A DNA stretch of 64,000 nt from Candidatus Obscuribacter sp. (GCA_016712465.1 JADJQZ010000001.1:2170001-2234000), one strand, 5' to 3'. Positions 50,007 through 59,695 are shown, numbered from the stretch's first letter. The notes: generated by a model not told the origin, from the sequence alone. Made by a program: numbers and translations.

Positions 50007-52091
50007 TTAAACGTCGAGGGTGCTTCTGTGAGCATTTTCCTCAATATACTGGCGGCGCGGTCCTACCACTTCTCCCATGAGCAGGTCGAACCAGTGATCG
50101 GCTTCGGAGGCGTCGGCCACGTTCACTCGCTTCAAGGTGCGGGTGGCGGGATTCATGGTTGTATCCCAGAGCTGCTGGGGCATCATTTCACCCAGTCCCT
50201 TAAAGCGCTGCACAGTGGCTTTATCGCCCATTTCAGCCAGGAGGGCTTCCAGTTTATGCTCGTTATAGCAGTACTCTACCCGTTTGCCTTTCTCCACTTT
50301 GTAGAGGGGCGGCTGGGCGATGTACACATAGCCTTTTTCCACCAGCGGTCTGGCATAGCGGAAGAAGAAGGTGAGAAGTAAGGTGCGGATGTGGCTGCCG
50401 TCTACGTCGGCGTCGGTCATGATGATAATCTTGTGATAGCGGAGTTTACTCATATCCAGATTTTCAGCATTGGGGCGCAAGAGACCGGCTGTTTTGCCGC
50501 CGCCCTCTTCTTCGCCTTCCTTCACCACCAGACCGATGGCCTGGATCATGGCCTGCACTTCGGCGTTGTCGTAAATACGGCTGGGCTGCACCCTCTCCAC
50601 GTTGAGGATTTTTCCTCTCAGGGGCAGAATGGCCTGGAAACTTCTATCTCGTCCTTGCTTGGCGGAGCCGCCGGCGGAGTCACCTTCCACCAGATACACT
50701 TCGCATTTTTCCGGATCTTTGTCGGAGCAATCGGCCAGTTTGCCCGGCAGACCTCCGCCGGAGAGAGCCGATTGCCGCCGTACGTTTTGCTTGGCTTTCT
50801 GAGCTGCTTCTCGGGCGTTTTTGGATTGCAGGACTTTGTTGATGATGTCTTTCGACTGTTTGGGGTTGAGTTCGAGCCAGTCGGATAGCCGCTCGGCGGT
50901 GACACCCTGCACCACACCCTGCACTTCTCTATTACCGAGGCGCTCTTTCGTCTGTCCTTCAAACTGTGGATCCGGTACTTTCACCGAGACTATGGCTGTC
51001 AGACCTTCTCTTACGTCATCACCGGTGAAGTTGGAGTCATTCTCTTTCAGGAGATTGTTCTTGCGGGCGTAGTCATTGATGATGCGGGTGAGGGCGTTTC
51101 TGAAGCCGGTCAGGTGGGTGCCGCCGTCATGGGTGTTGATGTTGTTGACGAAGCTATATACGGATTCCGAATACTGGGCGGTCCATTGCAGTGAACACTC
51201 CACCGTTACTTCATCGGCCTTCTGCTCGAAGTAAATTGGCGGCTTGTGGAGCACGTCCCGGGTCTCGTTCAGGTATTCCACATAGCTGGCTATACCGCCT
51301 GCATAGTGATAGGTCTCGGTTTTACCGTCGCCCTTGCCGGGACGGTTATCGGTGAGGACTATACAAAGTCCTTTGTTAAGGAAGGCCATTTCCCTCAGAC
51401 GAGTGGCTAGAACGTCCCATTCGAAATAAATCTTCAGGCGCTCGTTGTCTTCGTTGAAGTCATGGAAGATTTCATCGTCGGGCCAGAACGTGACCTTGGT
51501 ACCTTTGCTGTCGGTCTCGCCCAGCACTTTCAGGTCACCATCGGCGACACCACGCAAATAGACCTGCTCGTGCACCCGGCCGTTTCTGAAAACTTCCACT
51601 TGCAGGCGCTCCGAGAGAGCGTTCACTACGGAGGCGCCGACGCCGTGCAAACCGCCGGACACTTTGTAGCCGCCGCCGCCGAATTTGCCGCCGGCGTGCA
51701 GCACGGTGAATACCGTTTCGACGGCGCTCTTGCCTGTCTTTTCTACGATATCGGTGGGGATACCTCGACCATTGTCAAGAACGGTACAGGATTCATCGGC
51801 ATTGACGGTGACTTCGATGCGGGTGCAATGTCCTGCCAGAGCTTCGTCAACAGCGTTGTCGACGATTTCCCAGACCATATGATGGAGACCTCTGGGACCG
51901 GTTGTACCGATGTACATACCGGGTCTTACTCTTACAGCTTCCAGACCCTCAAGGACATCGATGGAGGAGGCATCGTAGCTGCCCTGTACGGAGTTATCCG
52001 TTTCATTTGTCTCCAGCTCGGCTGGCTTCCCGTCTGGATTGTTTTCTTGTTCTTCCAAAGATGCCACTGTCCCCTGATCTTTCTTCGCCAT
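50007..52091 (-). CDS. gyrB: DNA gyrase subunit B
   Basis: ATPase subunit of the type IIA topoisomerase that introduces negative supercoils. 694 residues with an acidic N-terminal extension of about 40 residues, then DVLEGLEAVRVRPGMYIG, the ATP-binding EIVDNAVDEALAGH, DNGRGIPTD and GLHGVGASVVNAL, the TOPRIM acidic motif EGDSAGGSAKQGRDR, DADVDGSHIRTLLLTF and the C-terminal RFKGLGEMMPQQLW-type segment. The length without the big Gram-negative insert is consistent. Divergent from ribF with a structured element between. Confidence 0.97.
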   Translation of the reverse strand: MAKKDQGTVASLEEQENNPDGKPAELETNETDNSVQGSYDASSIDVLEGLEAVRVRPGMYIGTTGPRGLHHMVWEIVDNAVDEALAGHCTRIEVTVNADESCTVLDNGRGIPTDIVEKTGKSAVETVFTVLHAGGKFGGGGYKVSGGLHGVGASVVNALSERLQVEVFRNGRVHEQVYLRGVADGDLKVLGETDSKGTKVTFWPDDEIFHDFNEDNERLKIYFEWDVLATRLREMAFLNKGLCIVLTDNRPGKGDGKTETYHYAGGIASYVEYLNETRDVLHKPPIYFEQKADEVTVECSLQWTAQYSESVYSFVNNINTHDGGTHLTGFRNALTRIINDYARKNNLLKENDSNFTGDDVREGLTAIVSVKVPDPQFEGQTKERLGNREVQGVVQGVTAERLSDWLELNPKQSKDIINKVLQSKNAREAAQKAKQNVRRQSALSGGGLPGKLADCSDKDPEKCEVYLVEGDSAGGSAKQGRDRSFQAILPLRGKILNVERVQPSRIYDNAEVQAMIQAIGLVVKEGEEEGGGKTAGLLRPNAENLDMSKLRYHKIIIMTDADVDGSHIRTLLLTFFFRYARPLVEKGYVYIAQPPLYKVEKGKRVEYCYNEHKLEALLAEMGDKATVQRFKGLGEMMPQQLWDTTMNPATRTLKRVNVADASEADHWFDLLMGEVVGPRRQYIEENAHRSTLDV

Positions 52092-52150
52092 TTATCGAGA
52101 TCCCGTAAACCTGAAATGTAACTGTGTTTAAGCTGAGGCTAAATTTGTCC

Positions 52151-52221
52151 TGACAGGGAAAAATGCCCGTCGGGGGATATCTTCTGAATATCCGCCGTGG
52201 AGGTAATTTCAGTCCCTGTTA
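52151..52221. promoter_or_regulatory. Nested stem-loops between gyrB and ribF
   Basis: An outer 9-base stem TGACAGGGA (52151-52159) with TCCCTGTTA (52213-52221, one G-U) encloses an inner perfect stem GGATAT (52175-52180)/ATATCC (52188-52193). It lies 60-130 bases upstream of the gyrB start on the minus strand and 150-220 upstream of ribF. It does not fit the FMN riboswitch consensus; no function is assigned. Confidence 0.4.
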
Positions 52222-52374
52222 GATAGGACTCCTCTTAACAGGCAAATTTTAGCACAGAAGCCTATCTCACGCCGTTTTTACAGTGACGAGAAGGGGGGTT
52301 AGGGGCTAAAATCCCAGTTATGATTCAGAGGGTCCGCCCTTTGAATTTGTAAAGACCAAGGGGATCTTTCCCCC

Positions 52375-53361
52375 ATGAAGTATTACGAGGATATCTTGGA
52401 AGTTTTCTACGAGCCCCAGCCTGGATTGATTGACCGTTCCGCCATTGCTCTGGGATTTTTTGACGGAGTTCATCCTGGTCACCAGGTGGTGATATCCCGG
52501 GCTGTCAGTGAGGCTTCCCGACTGAAGGCCCGCTCCGGCGTGGTCACTTTTAAGGATCATCCCCGGGGACTGACCAGAGGCCAGGCACCCCTCCTGCTTT
52601 CTGTCATTGAGGAAAGATTGAGTTTATTCGACCAGATGGGAGTGGATTTTGCGCTGGTGCTCACCTTCTCGGAAGAACTCTGCCGCCTTTCTCCCAGCGA
52701 GTATGTGGAGACTATGCTGGTGGAATGTCTGGGCGCCAGGTCCATTTCCGTGGGGCATAACCATCATTTCGGACGGGACCGGGAAGGCGATGCCAAGCTG
52801 CTTGAGCGCATAGGCAAAGAAAAAGACTTTGTGGTCCATGCCGCCGACATGGTCTATGTTGATGGTCTGGAGGTGTCCAGCAGCCGCATCCGTGATCTGG
52901 TCATCGGCAAGAACCTGGATCTGGCTGCCCGCTTGCTTTCCCGCCCGTTCAGTCTGAGAGGCACCGTTGTCAGAGGCGATATGCGGGGCAGAACTCTCGG
53001 CTTTCCTACCGCCAATGTGCAGCATGCCTTTAATCAGTTAGTGCCCCCCTGCGGTGTTTACGCCGGCTTTGCCCAGGTCCTGGATGAGCCCGGTGAAAAA
53101 CGTTTGTGTGTAATCAACATAGGCGTGCGTCCTACCTTTAAAAATCCCGAATTGAAAATTTCCATGGGCACCACGGAGCCGATTTTGACCGTGGAGGCGC
53201 ACCTGCTCGATTTCGACGGCGATCTTTATGACAAGCCGATGAAGCTGGAGTTCCACAAGCATTTGCGTGATGAGCGCAAATTCGACAATCTTGACGCCCT
53301 CAAAGCCCAGATCGGCGAGGATTGCAGTATGGCTAAGAACAGCTTGCCCTGTCTGATTTAG
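52375..53361 (+). CDS. ribF: Bifunctional riboflavin kinase / FAD synthetase
   Basis: Converts riboflavin to FMN and then FAD. 328 residues: the N-terminal nucleotidyltransferase domain (AIALGFFDGVHPGHQVVI, GHNHHFGRDREGDAKLL, VSSSRIRDLVIGKN) and the C-terminal kinase domain (RGDMRGRTLGFPTANVQH, GVYAGFAQV, VINIGVRPTFKNPELKI). recF begins 3 bases after its stop. No riboflavin-transport or synthesis genes adjoin. Confidence 0.96.
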   Translation: MKYYEDILEVFYEPQPGLIDRSAIALGFFDGVHPGHQVVISRAVSEASRLKARSGVVTFKDHPRGLTRGQAPLLLSVIEERLSLFDQMGVDFALVLTFSEELCRLSPSEYVETMLVECLGARSISVGHNHHFGRDREGDAKLLERIGKEKDFVVHAADMVYVDGLEVSSSRIRDLVIGKNLDLAARLLSRPFSLRGTVVRGDMRGRTLGFPTANVQHAFNQLVPPCGVYAGFAQVLDEPGEKRLCVINIGVRPTFKNPELKISMGTTEPILTVEAHLLDFDGDLYDKPMKLEFHKHLRDERKFDNLDALKAQIGEDCSMAKNSLPCLI

Positions 53362-53364
53362 ACT

Positions 53365-54558
53365 GTGTTTGTCTCCCGGCTTACTGTCAAGAATTTCAGA
53401 AACTACCAGGATGCCAGTCTTTCCTTGCATCCGGTGCGCAATCTGCTCATCGGCGACAATGCCCAGGGAAAGACCAATCTTCTGGAAGCCATCGAGCTAC
53501 TCTGTAATATCAAGAGCGGCCGTGCCACTTCCGACCGAGATCTCATTCTCGCCGGCGCCGAGAGCACCCTCATTGAAATCACCTATGTCTGCCAGGGTAT
53601 CGAGGAGACAGTCTCCTTGATACTCTCCTTGAAGCCACGCCTGAGCAGGGTCTTGAAGGTGAACGGCATGAAGGTAAGCCGTTCCGAACTGGGCGGCTTG
53701 AGTCGTCTTACCGCCGTCAGCTTCAGCACCCGGGATTTGGCCCTGGTACGGGGCGGACCAAAGGAGCGGCGTGACTGGCTGGATCAGGTGCTGGTCAAGC
53801 TCCGCCCCGGTTTTGCGGAAGTGGTCAGCCAGTACGAAAAGATAGTGCAGCAAAGAAACAAGCTGCTGCGTCTTTGTTTTGAAAGAGGACAGGCCCCGGA
53901 TGAAGAAGAAATCAAAGTCTGGGATATCCAACTGGCTCGGGTCGGCGCTCGCCTCGTGAAGGCGCGTGCCGCCGTTCTGGAGAAACTCTTGCCCCAGGCC
54001 GAAGCTAATTTGACCAGGGTTTCCGGATTGAAGGAGCGGCTTTCTGCCGTCTATCTGTTCAGGGTCAAGCAAAGAGATGTGGAAGAAGACGGGGAGCAGG
54101 ATGCCAATCTGAGTCTGGCTGAACTGCTGGCTATGAAAGAAGAGGACCTGGCCAAGCGAATTTATTTGAATTTGAAGGACAGGCGCGCCGAGGAAGTGGT
54201 GCGCAAACAAACTCTCACCGGCCCTCATCGAGACGATATCGTCTTTGCCATCAATGACTTTGCCGCCCATGCCTTCGCCAGCCAGGGCCAGCAACGGTCT
54301 CTTGTGCTGGCTCTCAAACTGGCCGAACTCAAGCTCGTGGAAGAAGCTTTGAGCGAGCCGCCACTGCTTCTTCTGGACGATGTGCTGGCCGAGTTGGATT
54401 TATCCAGGCAGGGAATGCTTATGGAGCTTGTCAAGGCTGACATGCAAACATTAATTACCACTACCCATCTGGATGGCTTCCGTCCGGACTGGCTTGTTGG
54501 TGCTCAAATTACCAGGGTGGAGGCAGGGGTGCTATCTTCAGTTGGCGAAATTGGTTAG
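53365..54558 (+). CDS. recF: DNA replication and repair protein RecF
   Basis: ABC-type SMC-like ATPase that loads RecA at gaps. 397 residues starting FVSRLTVKNFRNYQDASL; Walker A in GDNAQGKTNLLEAI, the signature-like FASQGQQRSLVLALKLAE and the Walker B LLLLDDVLAELD followed by TTTHLDGF are all present. GTG start, 3 bases after ribF. The gyrB/recF proximity (divergent) echoes the classic dnaA-dnaN-recF-gyrB order without dnaA and dnaN. Confidence 0.96.
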   Translation: MFVSRLTVKNFRNYQDASLSLHPVRNLLIGDNAQGKTNLLEAIELLCNIKSGRATSDRDLILAGAESTLIEITYVCQGIEETVSLILSLKPRLSRVLKVNGMKVSRSELGGLSRLTAVSFSTRDLALVRGGPKERRDWLDQVLVKLRPGFAEVVSQYEKIVQQRNKLLRLCFERGQAPDEEEIKVWDIQLARVGARLVKARAAVLEKLLPQAEANLTRVSGLKERLSAVYLFRVKQRDVEEDGEQDANLSLAELLAMKEEDLAKRIYLNLKDRRAEEVVRKQTLTGPHRDDIVFAINDFAAHAFASQGQQRSLVLALKLAELKLVEEALSEPPLLLLDDVLAELDLSRQGMLMELVKADMQTLITTTHLDGFRPDWLVGAQITRVEAGVLSSVGEIG

Positions 54559-54706
54559 ATAGAGATAGTATGGGGTACATTAGTATGAGTTAAGGTGGGC
54601 TTTTTTCAAATATCGCCGCCTTTTCTCCCCCGAAACTCAAATTGGCGCAAGTTCCACAATACAATTTTAGTCAGTCAACTTTTTGCAAGTAAATCGAAGG
54701 GATCAA

Positions 54707-56236
54707 GTGCACGCCGGAAATCTTCATGATGGTCTAGATCAAAAGATCTGCCTGGAATGCAACAGACAGTTCACAGGCGTCGTCAAAGCCTGCCCCCATG
54801 ACGGGGCGGCTCTTGTTGCACTGGCCAGAGATCCTATGATCGGTACTTGCCTGATGGGCAAGTACGACATTATCGATGTTATCGGTCACGGCGGCATGGG
54901 TGTCGTCTATAAAGGACGCCAGGTCTTGATGGAGCGCACCGTCGCCATCAAGATGTTGCAGTCTCAGCATATTGCCGATTCTCAGTCGGTGCAACGTTTC
55001 TTGCGGGAAGGCAAAGCCTCCTGCCGTATGAATCATCCGCATGTGATCACTGTCTACGACTTCGGGATTACACCCCAGTCCGGACAACCTTTCATCGTCA
55101 TGGATTATTTGCAGGGCATCTCCCTGGCCGACCTGATCAAGCAAGACGGACAGGTTTCAGTGGAACGCAGCATCAAGATTCTTACCCAGGCCACTGATGC
55201 TCTCGATCATGCTCACCGGGCCGGTGTCATTCACCGAGACTTGAAGCCCAGCAATATCATGCTCATCGAGTATGAAGACGAGAAAGACTTCGTCAAGATA
55301 GTCGACTTCGGTGTGGCTCAGCTTATCGGTGCCGGCGGCGAACAACAGCGCCTCACCCAGATGGGAGAGGTATGCGGCAGCCCTGTTTATATGAGCCCTG
55401 AGCAATGTCAGGGTCTGGAACTGGATGTCAGATCCGATATCTACTCAATGGGCATTGTCATTTACGAGACCCTCACCGGTCGGCTGCCCCTGATTGGTAA
55501 AACCATGGTTGAAACCATGAGTAAGCACATTACCGACATGCCGCCCCGCTTTACGGAAATACGCCCGGACCTCTACATACCGGAGCGTCTGGAGGCGGTA
55601 ATCTGGAAGGCCATGGCCAAAGATCCGGCCAACCGTCACCAGAGTATGGCCGAACTTTGCCGTGATCTGGACACCGCCATTCCCAAGCCCGGCAAGAGTC
55701 AGGTGCTCCGCACCGACTTTCCTTCCATGCCCGGGGAGGGTGAAGAAAAGAAAGAGCGAAAAGTATCGCCTCTTGTCTTAGGGGCCGTAGCTGCCCTGGT
55801 GCTCGCGGTTGTCGGTGTGGGCGGGTTCATGATGCTTGGTAAGAAGGACACTGCCGTTACACCGACGGTCAAACCACCTGTCAACACTGCTACCACCACT
55901 ACTGCTCCGGTGCAGAAGGTGCCGACTGTGCCGCCGGCCAATACCACCGCTCCCACAGCCAGCGTTACTGCTCCGGTAGTCGCACCACCGGTAGTGCCCA
56001 GTCCGCCGGTCAAATCCGACCCTGTTACTTCTGTGAGTACCCCGCCTGTCAATGTCGGTAAACCGGATGTGAAGACGGCTGCCACCCACACCACGGTCAA
56101 ACCAATCAAGAAGGTGCGCAAACCCAAACCGGCTATAGCCTCTTCCAGCAGTTCAAGCGGCGCTGCCTCGGTCTCCAGTGGTGGTGGCGGTACCGTTGAT
56201 CGCTTCAAAGATCTGGCCCGGCGCAAGAGCTTTTAA
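54707..56236 (+). CDS. Ser/Thr protein kinase with N-terminal zinc ribbon and C-terminal membrane span
   Basis: About 509 residues. The GTG at 54707 is preferred over the TTG at 54683 because it has an AAGGGAT site. A zinc-ribbon-like motif (CLECNRQFTGVVKACP, about 15-30) precedes the Hanks kinase: GHGGMG (60-65), lysine in AIKML (82), HRDLKPSN, IVDFGVAQL and SPEQCQG. The domain ends about residue 320. A membrane span (LVLGAVAALVLAVVGVGGFMML) and a long Thr/Pro/Val-rich extracytoplasmic tail with a Lys-rich motif and a Ser/Gly stretch follow. The layout is like the kinase at 24.7 kb except that the outside part is longer and there is no second zinc ribbon. Convergent with the gene at 56237. 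Confidence 0.9.
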   Translation: MHAGNLHDGLDQKICLECNRQFTGVVKACPHDGAALVALARDPMIGTCLMGKYDIIDVIGHGGMGVVYKGRQVLMERTVAIKMLQSQHIADSQSVQRFLREGKASCRMNHPHVITVYDFGITPQSGQPFIVMDYLQGISLADLIKQDGQVSVERSIKILTQATDALDHAHRAGVIHRDLKPSNIMLIEYEDEKDFVKIVDFGVAQLIGAGGEQQRLTQMGEVCGSPVYMSPEQCQGLELDVRSDIYSMGIVIYETLTGRLPLIGKTMVETMSKHITDMPPRFTEIRPDLYIPERLEAVIWKAMAKDPANRHQSMAELCRDLDTAIPKPGKSQVLRTDFPSMPGEGEEKKERKVSPLVLGAVAALVLAVVGVGGFMMLGKKDTAVTPTVKPPVNTATTTTAPVQKVPTVPPANTTAPTASVTAPVVAPPVVPSPPVKSDPVTSVSTPPVNVGKPDVKTAATHTTVKPIKKVRKPKPAIASSSSSSGAASVSSGGGGTVDRFKDLARRKSF

Positions 56237-56932
56237 TTATTTGGCTTTCAGTGCCTCTTCATAGCCTTTCAGGCGCCTTTCGAAGGACTGTCTGATAAGG
56301 TCTGCATCCTTCTCGAACTGTACTTCCAGGGCGCGCCGTCTTTCGCTAAAGTCTTTTTTGATCGAATCCACTGCTTCCTGGTCTACATAGCGACCGCCAT
56401 GTCTTCTTCTTACCGGAGCAAGCGGTGCCAGGGCTTGCTTCTCTTGCTCCAGCAAGTCGGCAATTTTGTCACTGAGAATTTTTTTCTTAACTGCTATTTG
56501 CCCTTCCGCTTCCCCTCTCAGTCTTACACCTTCCGCTTCCAGGGCCGGTCCGTGGTCTTCTTGCTCCGGCCCTGGCCTGACGCCGGGAGAAGGCCAGACC
56601 GTGGTCGTCGACTTATCCAATTCTTTGATGGCGGTTAAGGCCTTTTCGCAGAGTTCTCGATTTTTCTCCTTCGGGCAAATTTGCAGGCAGTATTTAAAGT
56701 GTGCCCTGGCCAGATCATTGTGTTTTTGTTTTACTAAGATACAGGCGAGCAGATAGTGTGCGCTTGCATCTTGTGGTGCTTTTTTGAGAATTCCTTCCAG
56801 CCTGTTTCTGGCGCGCATGAAGAGCCCATTATTGTATTCATGAACGGCCTGCTCCATGGCATTCTTTTCCCCGGCCCAGACCGAGATCTGACAGGTACAG
56901 AGCCAGGCTGTCAGAAGAGCGGCAGTTCTCAT
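56237..56932 (-). CDS. Secreted TPR/coiled-coil protein
   Basis: 231 residues: signal peptide (ALLTAWLCTCQISVWA), one or two TPR units (residues about 28-90, HYLLACILVKQKHNDLARAH), then a charged coiled-coil region (LSDKIADLLEQEKQAL, FSERRRALEVQFEKDADLI) to the C-terminus. Function unknown. Its ATG overlaps the stop of the BtpA-family gene by 4 bases (ATGA), so it is the last gene of the asparaginase-kynB-btpA-TPR operon. Confidence 0.7.
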   Translation of the reverse strand: MRTAALLTAWLCTCQISVWAGEKNAMEQAVHEYNNGLFMRARNRLEGILKKAPQDASAHYLLACILVKQKHNDLARAHFKYCLQICPKEKNRELCEKALTAIKELDKSTTTVWPSPGVRPGPEQEDHGPALEAEGVRLRGEAEGQIAVKKKILSDKIADLLEQEKQALAPLAPVRRRHGGRYVDQEAVDSIKKDFSERRRALEVQFEKDADLIRQSFERRLKGYEEALKAK

Positions 56933-57714
56933 TTGAGAGCGGCTCTGATGGACCCGGAGAGTTCTTTCACCCTCTCCGGGTCCACCGCTTCTCTCCAGTT
57001 GCCGTTGTACTTGGCATAGCTACCGACGATAACGGCGTCGGCGTTGCTATAGAGGTCCATGTTTTGCGGTGTGACGCCGGAACCAATTAGGACTGGAATA
57101 TTTACCGCCGCGATTGCCTCTTGCACCGCCTCTGCCGGCGGTGCGGCACCGGTGCGCAGACCAGTGACGATAATGCCGTCGGCCTGGAAGAACTCTGCGG
57201 CATGAGCTGTTTCCGTCAGGCTGAGGTCGCTTGTGATGGCATGGGATGAATGTTTCTTCTTAATGTCGGCATATATTTTTATATTCTTGGCAGCCAGGGC
57301 GGCGCGCTTGCGAATCAAGGAGGGAGCGGAAGCCTGGTGCAGGCCTTCATCACCCACATGGGCAAAGACGAAACCTTCCACGCGAATGAAATCAAGATCG
57401 GCTGCTACAGCTACGGCCAGGGCTTCCAGGTTGGCACCCGCCAGTAGTTGCACTCCGGTTTCCACTCTGAATTTCTGCCGCACGGCGTAGGCCACCGCCG
57501 ACATGGCTGCTACGGTTTCTGATTCTACATAACCCCTCAAGTAGGGCACGTCATGCATGTTTTCGAGTAAGAGTGCGTCGGCGCCGCCTTTCAGATAGCT
57601 TTCCGCATCTTTCAGGGAGCGTTTGATGATGTCTTGCATGGAGCCGTAGTCGGCGGCACCCGGCAGAGCCGGTACATGTACTACGCCAATCAGGGAAGTG
57701 GCTTTCTTTTCCAA
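56929..57714 (-). CDS. BtpA/SgcQ family protein
   Basis: 261 residues of a TIM-barrel family that includes cyanobacterial BtpA (required for normal photosystem I levels in Synechocystis) and SgcQ (linked to sugar metabolism in E. coli). Motifs: LIGVVHVPALPGAADYG, ADALLLENMHDVPYL, DLDFIRVEGFVFAHVGDEGL, ADGIIVTGLRTGAAPP and VLIGSGVTPQNMDLYSNADAVIVGS. The biochemical activity is not established. It lies between kynB and the TPR gene in the same transcript; the neighbour suggests a metabolic, not photosynthetic, role. Confidence 0.85.
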   Translation of the reverse strand: MEKKATSLIGVVHVPALPGAADYGSMQDIIKRSLKDAESYLKGGADALLLENMHDVPYLRGYVESETVAAMSAVAYAVRQKFRVETGVQLLAGANLEALAVAVAADLDFIRVEGFVFAHVGDEGLHQASAPSLIRKRAALAAKNIKIYADIKKKHSSHAITSDLSLTETAHAAEFFQADGIIVTGLRTGAAPPAEAVQEAIAAVNIPVLIGSGVTPQNMDLYSNADAVIVGSYAKYNGNWREAVDPERVKELSGSIRAALK

Positions 57715-57729
57715 GAGTTTTATTTCATC

Positions 57730-58398
57730 CTATTTAAGTAGAACCGCTCGCAAAGGTGAAGCTTCCAGCTCCATAAACTTCAAGGGCAGGGCTATAAGTT
57801 GGTAGGCACCCTCTTCCACCTGGGTGAGATCCAGATTCTCCAGCCAGACAAGACCAAAGTGATCGAGCACATGGTGGGTGCTGAGTTCTTTCGCCTTGAT
57901 GTGATCTACAGACGGTGTATCGAGACCGACCAGACGAAAACCGTTCTCACCAAGGATGGTGGCACAGTCGGTGCTCAAGTAAGAGTAACTTTCGGCAAAG
58001 GTATCATAATCGATGTGCTTGAGCGTTTTGAAAAGCACCCGTTCGAATTTGCCGGCCAGCGACAAGAGACGGTCCCTCACCTGTTTGTCTATGGCTTCTC
58101 TGGTGTCGGAGATATCGATGACATAAACTTCTCCCAGAAAGGCTTTTAGATCGAGGCTGCCGGCTCTTACCGTCTGAGAGTCCTCAAAGCTGCCTTTGAT
58201 ATGCACGGGCGCATCGGCATGGCTGCCTACATGGGGGCTCATGGTCAGGGCGGTGAGATTGATAACCTGTGAATCTTCGTAGGTCAAAGTCACCGACTTG
58301 GAGAAGGGTGTATCGCCGGGAAAGCAGGCCGTGCGTGAAGTGACCGGCTGAGAAATGTCGATGATGCGGCTGTAAGAAAGCCTGGCGCCCGCACTCAT
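57730..58398 (-). CDS. kynB: Kynurenine formamidase / cyclase family protein
   Basis: 222 residues of the metal-dependent cyclase/arylformamidase family, which hydrolyses N-formyl-L-kynurenine in tryptophan degradation. The zinc-ligand motif HVGSHADAPVH is intact; STDCATILGENGFRLVGLDTPSVDH and the C-terminal LENLDLTQVEEGAYQLIALP with EASPLRAVL match KynB proteins rather than generic cyclases. It is 1 base after the asparaginase stop, 15 bases before the BtpA-family gene. The substrate is inferred from sequence likeness; other cyclase-family substrates are possible. Confidence 0.8.
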   Translation of the reverse strand: MSAGARLSYSRIIDISQPVTSRTACFPGDTPFSKSVTLTYEDSQVINLTALTMSPHVGSHADAPVHIKGSFEDSQTVRAGSLDLKAFLGEVYVIDISDTREAIDKQVRDRLLSLAGKFERVLFKTLKHIDYDTFAESYSYLSTDCATILGENGFRLVGLDTPSVDHIKAKELSTHHVLDHFGLVWLENLDLTQVEEGAYQLIALPLKFMELEASPLRAVLLK

Positions 58399-58399
58399 G

Positions 58400-59533
58400 T
58401 CAGCTTACCGTGGTGCTGAGGGGTAAGGCCTTGGTGCCGGAGCAGGTAGCATTTGTCTGAAAGTGAAAATGTGTTTTTATATGATCTACGCGCACGTCCT
58501 GCGCTTCCTTTTTCTTTGGCGGTGCTAATTCCAACTGCTGCAGAATTTCCCGCAAGATAAGTTCCATGTGCTTGTTGTCGAAGCCGGAGCTGAGTTTGAT
58601 GCAGATGCCGAGCCCATTTGGAAACTTGTTCGAGATAATCGATACGCCCAATAGTCCGTCCGCTCCTTCTTTGGCAATTGCTTGAAAATCGGCGCCGGGA
58701 AAGGCTTCTCCCGTCATGATTTTGTAGTCAAGGCGACCGAGTCCGGAAACATAGCGCGGATAGGTGTGCATTAGTTGTCCGAGCTTGCCCCAGTGACTCC
58801 ACTCGGGTTTGGCCAGGGTCTTGTTCTCAAGATTGAAGAGGCTCTGATAGATGCCGGCTATTTCAAAAGTGGAAAGGGCATAATTGGGCAGCTGGCAACC
58901 ATCGGTGGTGGCAACAAAGGAGCTTGTGGGGCGGCCTGTAAAGTAGGCCAGAATTTCCTTCAGGTCATCGTGATGAGGGTTGTTTTCATCGAGATAACTC
59001 TCCGGCTTTTGACCCATGGCTTTTAAGGCCGCCAGATAACCGGAATGTTTGCCGCTGCAATTGTGATAGCGGCGGCGGGGTTTTTCGCCCCGGCTCTTCA
59101 TCAGGTCTTTGCTTTCCTGGCAAAGCGGCGCGGCCTGGGGGCAGCGCAGGGACTCTTCGTTTATGCCGGTGAGCTTCATGACGGTTTCGAGGGCTTCCAT
59201 ATGGCAGGGCTCAGCCGAATGGGAAGCCATGAAGAGAGCATAGTGCTCATCTTTGAGGTCCGGATAGTTCCTTTTGAGAGTATCCATGTGCGAAAGTAAC
59301 TGCCATGGTTTGAGCAGGGAACGGGTCCATAGTTCAAAGTCTGTTTTGCCGTGGCTGACAAGGGCGCGGTATCTTTGCTCGAGTGGTCTTGCGAAATCGG
59401 CGAAATTGTCGTCGCCTGTTACTACGGAGACGATACCGTAGACAGTCACTTCCGCTTTCCTGCTTCTCTCGATGGTGAAAATAGGCTGCCAGGGTAGGTT
59501 TTCAGAACTTGTTGTGATCATTGCCGTAACCAT
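58400..59533 (-). CDS. L-asparaginase II family protein
   Basis: 377 residues of the thermolabile-type asparaginase family (PF06089-like), which hydrolyses asparagine to aspartate. Features: RSLLKPWQLLSHM, HYALFMASHSAEPCHMEAL, LRCPQAAPLCQESK, NCSGKHSGYLAALKAMGQ, DGCQLPNYALSTFEIA and GEAFPGADFQAIAKEGADGLLGVS. The ATG at 59533 was taken; an in-frame ATG four codons in is an alternative. It is the first gene of the minus-strand catabolic operon. Confidence 0.85.
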   Translation of the reverse strand: MVTAMITTSSENLPWQPIFTIERSRKAEVTVYGIVSVVTGDDNFADFARPLEQRYRALVSHGKTDFELWTRSLLKPWQLLSHMDTLKRNYPDLKDEHYALFMASHSAEPCHMEALETVMKLTGINEESLRCPQAAPLCQESKDLMKSRGEKPRRRYHNCSGKHSGYLAALKAMGQKPESYLDENNPHHDDLKEILAYFTGRPTSSFVATTDGCQLPNYALSTFEIAGIYQSLFNLENKTLAKPEWSHWGKLGQLMHTYPRYVSGLGRLDYKIMTGEAFPGADFQAIAKEGADGLLGVSIISNKFPNGLGICIKLSSGFDNKHMELILREILQQLELAPPKKKEAQDVRVDHIKTHFHFQTNATCSGTKALPLSTTVS

Positions 59534-59695
59534 ATTGGGGTAGCGTTCCTTGTTGCCTCTGTATGCTAATTATTCTTTCAGGAACCGTGAGGTGCGGCCC
59601 CTAGAGCATAAGATTGAGTGTCCCAAGTTTAAATGACCTTGGGGGGTTTCAACTAGTGCTGCTCATTTAAGGAGCGGCAGCGCAGGAGTTCTGGA

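Noticed and set aside
52092..52374. FMN riboswitch upstream of ribF
   Set aside because: The nested hairpins do not contain the conserved RFN-element blocks by eye.
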